Positions 1 through 13,400 of a stretch of DNA of 64,000 bases are shown here, one piece after another. Numbering within the stretch: position 1 is the first letter of the stretch; each line of letters begins with the position of its first letter. The position numbers and the translations under genes are program-made. Where the stretch lies: contig OY744607.1 in assembly GCA_963556255.1 (NCBI GenBank), positions 44,468,152 through 44,532,151 on the forward strand. The letters run 5' to 3'. The DNA comes from Allolobophora icterica. Lineage: Eukaryota > Annelida > Clitellata > Crassiclitellata > Lumbricidae. The notes beneath the pieces are model-generated. The model saw nothing but the letters and a program-made list of their open reading frames with translations, searched no databases and was not told the origin of the DNA.

Positions 1-1453
1 ACAATGAAGTGACTGACATTCACTGGACTTGAATCACTTGATCCGTTCTGACTCGGTGAAGCTTCATTTTCAGAATTGTTTTCAGTCAAGATGGCACTGA
101 CGGAAGTTCGTAAAATTCGTTCAAATTGCTTCATGTGTCTGTGGAGCGTTTTGTGGGACTTGTAAACGGCAGACTGGACGTGGTAAAAGTTTTTGTCGTC
201 CCACCGGGCAATCTTAACATAGTCCTAGAAAAGATGAGCAAAACAATTGTAAACTTGAAGTTGTCAGTCTTTTAAAATAAATTACGGCATCACATAACTG
301 CAATAAATAAAACGGACAAACATATCAAATTCAAGTTGAGCTGAGAACGAAATGACACAAGCAGCTGAGCAAAAAGAACGGGTGCAATGACAAAACTTTA
401 AAATTTAGCTACAATGACCGAAAAAGCCCGTTCACCATTAACACTTCTAGTTTTAGGTACGATCCGAAAGGGCACTAAGATGACCTACAAGAATTGTGAT
501 AAGACTGGGAAATAAGGACTGAGTTTACATAATGCTCAACAGACAGCAACAGGGAGAGGCTTCCAAAATCAAAGTCCAGCATCTGAAAAGGCTCGTGCAG
601 CAAGAACAGTTCTAGTTTTGAAGTATGACCAGACAGAGATAATCAGGTGATCTGGTTGAATAATTTTCAGTCCGTGGAATAAGGACTGACTTTAAATTTC
701 GTCGTTAGCCAAAATTCAGTGTTTTATACACCATGAGCCCAAAAACGTTATCAGTTAGTGTACTTCTTAGGTACTACTTAGCATTTGCTTTACAATTCCA
801 TATTGTAAACTTCATATTACAAACTACTCAAACTGACAAAGAATAAGAAAAATTTCATGTGTAAAATGAAAAAAAATTTGAGGAAATTGTTTTTGTATTC
901 ATACCTTAAGTTCTTTCTCAATCGGCATTCTGGATTTTGTCAGAAATTCTTGAACATTTGGCAAAAATTGCTTGTAAAATTGACAAACGTTCCAGAAAAT
1001 ACTTTGAATGCGACCTAAAATATAGTAACAAAAATAATAGCAGTAGTAGCAGCAGCAGTGGTAGTAATAATTTACAGTAATTGTCATTAAAATAATAGTA
1101 ATACTAGAAAATAATACAAAGAAAAGGACCTCTCTCTCTCCCTTTCCCGCTCTCATTTATTTATCCTGAGCACTGATCATTTTTTGCTTGGATAAAACTA
1201 CAAAATATTAGCGATTATCAATAATAAAAATATGACACATTTTTCAAACATCTGTTCACATCGAATTATTTCTAGATAACCAATGAATTTCCATTCAATG
1301 CAACAAACCTAAATGAAGCGATGGCTCAGCATGAAGCAAATGGCAGTGGAATGCGAGCACGATTTGGAGTCGGCTCACATACTCCCCAGCAGGCGATGAC
1401 TCAAGGAACTCATTCAGGGCTTTCCGCAGGTCAGATAAAGCCTCGTCTTCCTC
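1..1453 (-). CDS. MDN1: MDN1 exons 60-62: distal linker, open at window edge
   Basis: Exons are 1309..1453, 905..1014 and 1..224, the last running off the left edge; they cover residues about 3809-3967. Recognisable anchors are LQIVLAFHCHLLHAE, PIEKELK and DYVKIARWDDKNFYHVQ, all present in this order in vertebrate MDN1. The stretch ending this part is Ser/Glu/Asn-rich. Both introns have ordinary GT-AG ends. Confidence 0.9.
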
Positions 1454-4400
1454 CTGTAAAACCTCAAAGTCCTTACTTCGTTTGCAAAAGAAAATTAAGA
1501 ATTTTAAAAGAAACTATTACGAATAATTCAGAGTTGAAGGCAAATGATATAAATGCTACAGCATAGAAGTACATGTATAAATCAAAACCTTAATCTAGCT
1601 GCTTAAAGTGGCACATTAGTTACTTACAGAATTTGGTTCCAATGCAGTAAATATGGTTCCACCAGCATGCACATGTTACAAATATGGTCTATCAGTTTGT
1701 AAATGTTGTAAATATGGTTTCACCCCAATTTGTAACTCTTGTAAATATAGTTCCATCTCAATTTGTAGATGTTGTAAATATGGTTCCCAGTTTGTAACTC
1801 TAGTTCTTTAATTCTAACTCTAGTAAATATGGTTCGACTCCAATTTGTAAATGTTGTAAATATGGTTCACCAGTTTATAAATCTAACTGCTCATAGTGGC
1901 ACTTTAGATACTCACATGTCTTGGTTCCCACAGCTGTAAATATGGTTCCACCAGTTTGTAAATATGGAACCACCAGCGACTGGCCCTCTGGTGAGCTTTG
2001 TAGGCGACCACATCCAGACACGCTTTCCAACAGTTCAGTTCAAGCTTTCGCCATTCGATTATCAACTGGGTAACTTCTTCTAGGTTGGCAGCCAGTGAAA
2101 CGCGAGAGGCGGCATTTTTCTGCCACTCCTGTGCCGATTCCAGCAACATCTCTAAGCCAGTTGTGAAGCGCATTAAAGAACTAGTCACAGGGAAGCTGTT
2201 TATTCGCGATACGACAGTCACCAACATCTCCAGGGTTGGATTTTCGGGCCAATCAAGCAGCAGCTCGTTAATTCGGACCAGCAACTTATCCAGCACGGGG
2301 CGACACGCGAGGACCTTCTCGACGTTTGAGTCATAATAAACGTCGTATGGACGAGAGGGTGTCCAAAGCACAGGGTCTGTTCCTGAGGTCACGACCTCTT
2401 GGTGGTTGACCTCCAGGGGTAGGTCAGTTCCACAACTGACCGCTGAAACCAGCAGATGGCCACCTAGCAACTTTCCCTCCAATTCCGGACTTTGCGGAGC
2501 AGCATTTGTCTTGACGATATCTGCTGCAATTTCATAGCTTTGCAACACAGGAAGCAGACGGCTGACGTGATTCTTTAGTGATTCATGTGCCACCTGGTGC
2601 CAGTAGGATTCGGTCAGTTTTATGAAAATGGACTGGTGGACGGCAGCTACATTTTCCATCTCTTGGTCGGTCACACCCCGTATGTCATGCGCCTTGTTCT
2701 TTGTGACGGGGGTATTCACTGTATTGGTGAGGCTTTGTGCAACTCTAATGTCATCAAAGTCCGTTTCAAATGAGGGGAATCGAGCCTTGATCTCCAATTC
2801 GTCCTTTTCTTCTTCCGTAAGAGTGTCCCCGATGTATACGAACAGACTGGCGTCCTCTTCTTCCTTCTTCTGCTTTTCATCCTCGGCTGCTCTCCAGGAA
2901 GCGACGTAGTGTTTAAAGATGACCTCAAACATTCGTACCATCGACCTGTCTAGAGAACCGACTGAAGCTGCCGCATTGCTCAACTGTAACAGCGCAATCT
3001 GGATCAGCCTTGGCAGAACCGAAGGTCTTTCCAACATGGAGGAATTCGTCGAGGGAAGACTTTTCAGATGAAAGACGGTTTCCATGACTTCCTTCGACAA
3101 AAGTCTTTCAACTAAATCGATGGTGGAAGGAGTTCTTTTGTTTACTGATGGAAAACTTGCCAGCAGGCCAACAATTTCTTCCAAAGACGCCGAATCCTGG
3201 CTAGGCATCACAAACCAACAATGAGATTCAACGCTCTTTGCCCGAACTGCCTGCGCCATCGAATCCAGACCAAACTGAATCTGGCGCAAGGCACAAATGA
3301 AGTTGCTAAGAACATCTCTGTAGACGGGATAATTCCTCTGCAGGCGATCAATGACTGTTTCGCACTTTCTGGAAAAGGCATCGACGTCGTTGACGACGTT
3401 CATTGAACCGATCTTGTCCAAGTTTTCAAAAGCCGACCACAAACGCCGGACCAAGTGATCGACTGATGAAACATCGTGGGTTAAGTGACGTTTTGCTTCT
3501 TTCAGCAGCGACAAAAATTGCGATGACAGCGGCCGATAAGCGACTTTGCCACAGTTCTCCTTGATCCATCCTTCCAGTGACCTCTGTCGTTCAACCAGAC
3601 CCTGCACAAGTGGATGCAAATAGTTGCAGTCGCTACCATAGACGATACTGGAATACCACCGGCGAACATCCAACTCTTCTTTCACATCTTCGAACTCATC
3701 TCTGGTATGTTGCAGCTCATATGCCAACTTCTGGTTGGGATCTGTAGGTCCTTGTGGGGCTTGTAAATGAGCCTGAAGCACTCCAATTCTGGCCCATGCC
3801 TCGCCGAGCATCATAGCAGTCCTCCAGTGCTCCAGATCCTGCTCACGGAGTTCCTCCATGCGACCGAGGGATATGTACAGATATCTGTTCCAGTCAGGAA
3901 GGAGCAAGGAAAGCTGGGATTGACTGCACGACATGTTGTCGTCTAAGAGATGAAGAGAGTCGTCAAGTGAAAGAGATTCGAGTCCACTTGGCAAGAACGA
4001 TTGCACAGACGCTACAAGGCGATCTGTCACGGCCTCCAACAGCCTCAAACTGTTAACGCTGTAAAAAAAGTTACAACAAAATAATTTTAAAACACTTCAT
4101 ATGTTGATAATTCTCAATCTCATCTCAATAATGCTACAGTTACAGGTTTTTGAAATAATGACAATAAAAATACATGTAAAGCAATTAACAGTACTTCTTT
4201 GGGTTGTTGAATAACTGAAACTTTCCATGACATAATTCTAATTTAATTATGAAAATGCAAATATATGGAGGTCCATCACATACAGCAACCTACACTTACT
4301 AATAACCACATAAACATATTTTAAGAAGCACATCAACGGTTTTCCTTACGTTAGAAGTTAGCATCTTTTATGTCACTTAGGTCAGGGCCAGTTCGATCTT

Positions 4401-7400
4401 TTCTGGATTGCCTATTACAAATCTCAGAGGCCTTAGGGTTCTTAGAATTAACAGTTAGATCTGATTAGCAGCTCAACTCAGAATTAAAAGACTGAATTAT
4501 TAATTATTAATTCTTCTAATTATTCTGTTTTCCTCTGAATTATGCCATTTGGAAAATGGAATTGTTTAGCAGTGACCATCAACTGATACTTTGTGAGTAT
4601 TTTCCAATGACGCTAAGGAAGCTTCCAGGATCAGATTAGATTAGATTAGATTAGATCAGGTTACTCTTACCGGTGGTTCCAGCGATCGCCTCCAATCAAA
4701 CTCAAGTGTGTCCACAGAGTGGCATTCAGAGCCACCATCTGACCTTGCCGTTCGTGACCTTCGCTCAGAGAACAGTTTCCAACTAACCAAGCGGAACCAC
4801 TGCTTCCACGTGACTGGTTCACTGGCTTCATTGAAATAACATCCTTGTCACGTGTCAGAAGGTTAAAGACGGCATATGACAGGCTGGCACAGAAAACGGA
4901 GTTTGCGATCTAAAACACGAACCATTATCTTGTCATTTGGGATAAAAGTCTAGGATGGCTTTCAATCTGACCACTGATATTATTATTATTCTTATTATTA
5001 TTATGCATTTATTAAGCACCACTATCTAATGACCAAGCATCAACTGATGGTGCTGAGTAATTGTGAGTGAAGGACTTACTAAAGGTCCCAATACAGTAAC
5101 CATCTCAGAGAAGGCTCGAACCCACACTCTATACATTACAAGGCGAATGCTCTAACCAATCAGCTAATGTGTCCTACAAATACCTGGTCATATGATCAAA
5201 CTAACATCCAATCATTCGATCGATTTGACACCTAATCATTTGACCTAACGACACCTGATCCTTTGCATGATTTGACACTAAATCAAAATATTTATCTAAC
5301 ATCTGACCATTTGGTATCTATACCCAATTGCAATTAAATAAGTATTTCTAACAAGTCGGTTGCTAAACTCGACTCCTGCATCTTTCGTAGTGCTAGATGA
5401 TCAGATTTATATCCGATTCAACTTCAGAATAAGATACTCTGTTTAATGAGTTCTATCTGAACTGAAGGAATCAGAATGCCGTTCCAGCAAATAAGTAAAT
5501 CGTACCTTATCAGGAATGAGTTGGTCCACATCAGGTTTCCACAGAAGGCATTTGTTCAAACATATTTCGTTTGACTTCAAATGACTCAAGAAATTCATGA
5601 CTAAACTGTCGAAAACCTGTATGCAGAACAAATCCACACAGCAAAGTCAAACATTTGCAACATCAACAGTACTTTTATGTAACATACAAAATAAATGATA
5701 ATTATTTCAACAATAAATTTCTTGTAATTATTACTATCGTCTTTGATAATTTGTTCACCAAATAAGACCAGTCAATCAAAAAACCAATCAATCAAATCCA
5801 CTAAACCAAACAACCCCTCAACCAGTCAATCAAACTCAAATAGGTCAGTCAACCAAGCAACAAGTCAATCAAACAACCAGTCAATCAAACAATCAGTCAA
5901 CCAGTAAACAACAAGATAGCAAGTCAATCAATCAACCAATAAGTCAGCCAGCATGCCAGTCAGTCACTCAACCAATCAAAAGCCAATCACCCAATCTTCC
6001 AGCCAGTCCTGGTTCAACAAACCACAATTTAAATCAATAAAAATCTCAAAAAGTAAACAAAAACAGCAGAATTATCAGTGCATTCAATTGAAAACAAATC
6101 TTTTGCAATTACAAACCTTGCACGAATCCGTGACATCGACCAACGTCATTGGAACCAAACTCGTCGCTGGCAGCGCAGTTCGGTGACAAGCAAACCGGAC
6201 CAAACTTTCAAAGTCGACCGAGACATCTTCACTCGTCATAAGTCGTTTTGTCACCAGATGGCCTTCCTCCATCGCTGTTAGCAGTCCAAATATCGGCCAC
6301 AGGTTGATGCGAGCATTTTCAACTGAGGTGATGTCACAAACTGATTCTGTTATGGGCTCCAGGGAACCAGTGTTTCCACACCGAGCAACAGAAACCCATC
6401 TGAAACCCGTCTTCTCAAGAAACTCTTCCAAGTTTTTACTTGCAGTGAGCAGGATTTCTGGAAAAGACAAATAACATTCATTTAATATTTACAGAAGTCT
6501 ATGGATTATGACGAGTTCCTCGAGTTTTTCTGAAAATGAGAACAAAAGTGCAGACATGCTTTATAGCACCATCTGCTGACTCAAACCAACAGAGAAGTTG
6601 AGTAGATATCTCAAATGAACAAATGAACAAGTGCATGAACGAATGAATAAACAAATGAATGACAAAAAAAATTAAATTGCTGCTCCATTTAAACTCAAAA
6701 CAGCCTAACTGACATTTTCGCTACATAACAAGACTGGGGGTTCTGAGCCGATTCATTCCCTCATGTCGCTTCACAAGCAGTTGAAGACCTGCCCGCACTT
6801 CTGAAGTGAATTCATAAATTAGCATAAAATAAGTATCTGATTAATAAAGCAATAATAAATAATCATGTATCTGTTTATTCCCCCCCCCCCCGAAAATTGT
6901 AATAAATAAAGGTACAAAAGTGAAATGCAAGAAGCAACTGAAACAAAACTGAAACTATCTGAGTTTCGTTAGACGCACCGGTTAGGTGACTGGCAGCCGT
7001 CCAGTGGACGTTGCTGAGAGCTCTCACAATTTCGATCCTGAAAACACCGATGCGCTCGTTTGAGGCAAACTTCATGAGAGGAATGACCTCTTCAGTGTTC
7101 TGGTTCAGCCTTGCACAGAGGTCAGCACAATCAGAGATTGCTTCGACCTGTAACACAAGATAACACGTAAGGTGACTTAAGTAGTCTTCTAACTGGTAAT
7201 TTACAGTCTATTCGTTAATTGAAAGCCTAACAATTAATTCGGTCTGTTAATTCTAAGATTAACTACTATTAATAAATAAATATTAATTAATATCTGGCTG
7301 CTCATCTAAAGTAAATGTTAATCCAGATACTAACTGCTAATTCAAGCCTAACTCCTATTTCAATCTCACTGTTAATTCAGAGCCTAACTGCTATCAAATC

Positions 7401-10400
7401 TTACTGTTAATGCTTAGATCAAATCAACTCAAATCTAACCGTTAAAGCGCCAATGCTAACTTTGAGCCTTTTAATGTTGAACTACCTAAATTATAGTATC
7501 AACGTTGTAACAGACAAATCATCAACTTGCACCCAGTGAAAAAGCTGATCTCCTTGACAATTCCGCTGTTGCGAGGTTCCTAGAAATTTTGAAGATTTCC
7601 AGTTACAATACAGTTACCCCGAACCTTTTCACAAATTTAAGGTACGACTGTTACAGAGTCTAACCACTAATTCGAGCAAGTCTCTCACCTCGGCTCACTG
7701 GTCCATGTAACAAAGAATGCACGGGCCATACCTCTAAATGATCATTATGGATCTTCAGTAGGTTCTCCATGTATAAATATTAAATCAAAATCTTCTGGCA
7801 CTATATAAATGCAAAGAAATACGATAAACAGGACGACAGGAATTACCTTGAGGCACTGGACAGCCTCCGTTTCTGTACGGAATGGCATCACGTGACCACA
7901 ACGCGACCTTATGACCTCTGCGACATTGTAGGCACTGCTGTCTGCTCCAAAACGTTTGTCCAACTGATATATGAAAAACTGGAGATCCTTTGGGAAACTA
8001 TTGCAAAAAAATAGCAAAACTAATATGACAACAAACAGTAATGGGCAGAACTATATGAGATCCTTTGAAAAAAACTATTCCATTAAAAAGTGTAACTGTT
8101 ACATAAAACCCAGGAAAACACAGTATCATGTAATGAATGAACGAATGAATAATATGAGATTTCCGTGCCAGATGTCAATAATTGAATCAGAGGCACGTTC
8201 ATGCACAATTTTTACTAATTTTCAAAATCTTTTTCTTTCGCTACTTTGATCAATTTTCTGAAAAATACAAAACAGTAAAAAAACAGTCAAGCAATTTCGT
8301 TTCTTAGCAGGTTTTTGGAGCTCACTATTAAACGTCATAACAGCATTCTACCTCAGACCGTGACTGGCCAGCAGAGAAATGAGTTGTTTTGAAAGCCAGT
8401 TCCAGTGCAACGCAACATCGGACAACTGTGACTCCATCGTCTGCTTCTCAATCGGTTGACAACAGATGACAACAAATCTCTTCAACCACTGCAGGCCGTT
8501 CATCACCTGCAAAAGCAACATCTATGTTATACACACACATGTCTGCAACTACGTTACATCTTCACATTACAGCAATACAACATAGACTTCTGCAGCGCTT
8601 TTTAGAGGTACTGAAAAAGCGCTATGTCTTCATACATACATATGCCTATACGAAGAAAACGCTTTTAAAAACACTGGACTTCCATGCTACCGACACCTTC
8701 TCTGCCGCCAATACTGCCTCTTCTGCCACCACTACTTCCTCTGCCATTAAATACCACCACCTGCTCCTCCTCTGCCATTACCACCACCTTCTTCTCTGCA
8801 ATTACCACCACCTCCTTCTCTGTCATTACCATCACCTCCTTTGCCACCATCACCTTCTTCTCTGTCATTACCACCCCTTGTCTGCCATTACCACCACCTC
8901 CTCTGCCATCACCACCACCAGCACCACCTTGACTGCCATTACCACCATGTCCTCTGCAACCACCACCACCACTATGACAACCACCACTGAGGCATTCAGA
9001 TCACAAGAGAGGGGTAAGTATATTACCTCCTGCATCTGAGCATCAGAGAATGGTCGAGACGTCTGCAGCTCCAATAGAACTTCTGGTAGAAACAGCGACA
9101 CAACTGGTGCCACAAACTTTAAGGATTCATCCGGAAGGTCTTCGGCATCGAGCTTACCTAAAGAAAAACCGAAGAATATTCAGCATAATTTCTAAAACAA
9201 CCTCATTCAAACCAGAACTTAGCAAAGATATATTATGTTACAATATGTCATATAACAGCTGATATAAAGACAGCCAGCTGGCTCACCACTTTGATGATCT
9301 AGCGACATCTTCAGGAATGAAGTCCGGACTTTCTCGGCCTCAGCCGTCAAGTGATGATCCAGAGTCGAACACATCTGTGTGATTTGATATACGAGGTAAA
9401 TTCTGGAAAAGATGAAACCACATTCTAAATAGTACTTTCAAAATCTTCTGATTCTACATCAAAGAGGGTCTGATATACAGCACATCAAACCAAAATCACA
9501 TACACCCCACCACAAAACAAACATTTTGTTGGCATATTTAAAAATAGTAATAATCTTCTTTAGTAATTCAAACTGACAGGTAGACAGTAAGATTACACTG
9601 ACACATTTAAAAATAACATTAAAAATTACATTGAAATATTTTAAAAAATTACGCTGAAATATTTAAAAATAACGACGAAATTTTTATAAATAATAATAGC
9701 AAAAACTTACGTACAGTTAGATAATTACGAGGCAAACTGCCAGAATCTTAAAATTAGGAGCGAAATAGTAAGTCTAACTTACTGGTTACTAAGTCCAGCC
9801 AAGTAGTTCCATTTCTCATCTGTGACGTTTTGTTTGGATCTGACGCTGGACGCTCGGATCAGTCGAGCCATGAATTCATTCCATCTCCAGTCAACCGGCA
9901 ACTGACTCCACGCTTCGATGCCTTAAGAAGCCACGAAACAAACCATTGGCAGAATAAGCAAAATGAAAGGACAGGTCAAGGTCATGTAACACAATGCAAG
10001 GTCAGGCAAGGTCATGTCTTATTATTTTTATTATGCCTGTAAGGTCAGTAGATCCTGAACTTGAGATGCTGAGCAATTGTGAATGAAGGACTTGTTCAAT
10101 GCTCAAGGTTCTTACACAGTTGTCTCACGGGAGGAGGCTCGAACCCATACTCTCTCCGTTAGAAACAAGCCTTCTAACCAATCAGCTACTGTGCCCCACA
10201 ATGTAAAGTACAGTTAGGTCACATAACGATGTAATAATAAGGTAAAGTACGGGTATGTAGGTAAGGCAAGATGAGGTCAGGTCAAGTACTAGTTTGGCGG
10301 TGTCTATCTGGTAGCGCCCCATCCTACCTGTCTGAACTCTGCTGCCCGATTTCTGACTTAGCTTCTCGCAGAGCTTTGCGCTCTGCGACTAATGGGGAGC

Positions 10401-13400
10401 TATTGGTCCCTCGGACCCGCTCCGCAGTCAGGCAACGCCGAGCTTTCTCGGTTGTTGGCCCGTCTACCTGGAATGGTCTTCCGATATCCTTACGCTGCTT
10501 CCCCCGAAATAATTCACCTGTTTTCTTACGACAACTCAAGACCTATCTGTTTAGCCGTGGCTGGGCTGGGAGCGCCTCTGAGTAGGTCTCTTGAAGAAGC
10601 GCTATATAAATGTCCAGAATGAATGAATGAATGAAAGTACGGTAAGGCCAGGTCAGGTCAAGTACAGTAAGGCCAGGTCAGGTCAAGTACGGTAAGGCCA
10701 GGTCAGGTCAAGTACAGTAAGCCATGTGAGGTTAGCGAAGGTAATCTAAAGTAATGAAAGAAAATAAATTTACATTATGCTACATCACAATGAATGTAAT
10801 TTATATGCAGTCTGAAGAAGGCAGAAAAGGTCAGCAAACTGCAGAGAATGGATTCGGCAGAACAGACCCAAATCCTATTTAAAGTCACGTGAAAAAGTCA
10901 CAAGACTGAAGATAAGAAAAATCGACTAACTGTAATTAATCGCAATTGTTCGTTTGTATCGTAATCGTATTTATACACCAGCGGCAACTCTAAAAGAAAT
11001 CTACTCAGAGGCGCTCCCAAGCTCGTACAGAAGTTGGTGTACGCACACCAAGGCACAAATCAAATATATTACCTTTTCAAGAGCAACTATTCAGAAGTGC
11101 TCTCTATGCGATCCTTAACATCTTAAAGTTCATTAAAACGAATAGAATGGACAAAACAATGACCATGCTGACTGCGTAAACTAAGTACATCCGACCCGAA
11201 AGCTAAAGCATACCCTCAATCTTTGGCAGCTGCTCCATTTCGGCCTTCAACATTTCAGTAATATGATGATTCTGAACGATTTCCAGTGCGTCTACAACTC
11301 CTTGCACCAGTGCGAGTCGACCTGTGGCACCATCTCCAACAGATTCTCCAGCTGTTTCACTTTCTTTCACAGTTTGTTTCAAGTAACGAATGAGGAGTGG
11401 CAATCCTTCTGTGGAACAGCCTTCAAGAAGAAGCTTTCCAGCAGCACAGAGCATCGACTTGGCTCTTTCTCTGGGTAGGGTCACGGCCTGTGACCTCAGC
11501 GTGTCAAAGATCACTAGGTCATGGCTAAAAACAATTGTATTAAACCTGAAGTCCTTTGCAGCATAATAAAGAATATAAACTAATGGAAAAACAACTACAT
11601 CAATAGCTGCACTAATAAATGTTACAAAAACATTTCTAGTTATAAAAAGAAGAAAAACTGCAAAAGGTACTAATGTAGTCAAAACTGCAAAAGCCGGTAA
11701 CTTGGAGGTGGCATAGTGGCCGAGGGATTAACATGTCGGCTGTTCACTGTTACAGCCCTGGTTTGAATCCCAGGCCAGTTATGTGAAATCTACCAAATCT
11801 GATTTTGATGAACTCTGCCTAACCTCAGAGATAGGATTGCCTTCTTAAATGAATAAATGAATGAATATGAGATTAACACGCCAGACGTCAATACTTGAAT
11901 CAGAGGCACGGCCAGTTTCTAACAGGACGGTTAGATGGACAGCCGACTGTGGAAGCTAATTGACCAATGAATTAGCGAAACAGTAAACTTTAAGTAGCCG
12001 CTTGAAGCATGGGATTTGTTGGGGATGACCTTTTAAGTAAAGGTATTTTAGGCCATACAGTGGGTGGGGCTGAGCTAAAAGCAAATTCATCGATAGCCTC
12101 ACCAACAAAAGGCTGACCTTCAGAAGATCACTGGATCATGGCTGGGACGTGATAGTCAACTGTGGATAGGAGGTAAGCAGGTTGTTTAGAACAAAGGAGT
12201 TGATAGGTGATAGCAGCCATTTTAAAACTGATACGTAGACCACAGTCACCTACTTCTGCATGGTTGATTCTGTGATGATGTCGACCATGTGAAGAATCAA
12301 TGTCGTTGACAGACGAACTGCGGAAAGGTCTGGATAATCTGCCCAATCGGAGACACTTGGAAGCACGAGAGGCCAGAGACCAGCCTCAATCAGATCAGAC
12401 AAGCTTACGTCTGGCAAATTCAGAGATTGCAGTGCCTTAGGTAGTTCGCGGCTAATGAGCTCCATTATTTTCTGTGAAACATGTTTAAATTATGTCTTAA
12501 ATGCATAGCATTTGATTTATTTAGTCAGTTTTCAAATGTATTATCTTCTTAAGCTAAGAAATATACTCCTTGAGGTAACACAACAGCATTTTAATGAGGT
12601 TGTGTCGCTAAGAAGCCATATCTAACATACAAATTCCCAACAGCAGTCCACATCAGACTTTGCATTACAATTATGAACGTTAAAACAAGGTCTTGTCAAT
12701 GTTAAAATATAAATCAATATTCTAAGGAAATGTTGTCTTTGAGACACAATGCTAATAAGCACAGAACACTTTGACCATAACAATGAACAAAAACCTTACT
12801 CCAGCAGGAATATCCAGAGGGACATGAAAGCATAGAGGTTGGAGCCTCTCCTGAGTCAGTTACTATGTACGGACCTTGAGCAAGTTCTTCACACACAACA
12901 GTGCTATTGATTAATGCCTGGTCATTAGACAATGCTGCTTCATAAATGCATAATAGTAATTATTACAACAGTCCAGTGTAGTCCATTAAGTCTTGTTTAG
13001 TCCAAAATGTATAAGCACTGGGAAAGATGGATATACCGATTTCCGTTTCCGATCATTTGCTGATTGACCGTAGACATCACAGAATGCAGTTTCAAGAGCA
13101 GTTGCAAGACTACTGCCTCGCTCCATCATCTGTGATGCCAGGGATGCAGACTGCAGAAGCTGGGCTATGCCAAAATGCTCCTCTCGGCCAAACTGACTGC
13201 AGAGGCTGTTGTGGATGCTAATCAACGCATCACTAGGAATCCTTCCAACAATGCCAAGGTCGTGAAGCATAGCCTTCATGTCAAATCGGTCAAAGCCTTC
13301 GCCATCGTTCTGTAAACAACAAATTCAAAATCCTTAAGGTTAAGTTAAACATCTTTTCGTTTATACCCAAGTTGGCAAAACACAGTGTCACAAAATATCA

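Noticed and set aside
8524..9113. Thr/His-rich 171-residue ORF and Val-rich ORF opposite
   Set aside because: Produced by an imperfect 18-bp repeat in MDN1 intron 52; exon 52 lies at 9027..9157 in the minus frame.
11702..11775. tRNA-Ser/Leu-like gene
   Set aside because: A- and B-boxes are recognisable but the arms do not pair well and a SINE body and tail follow.
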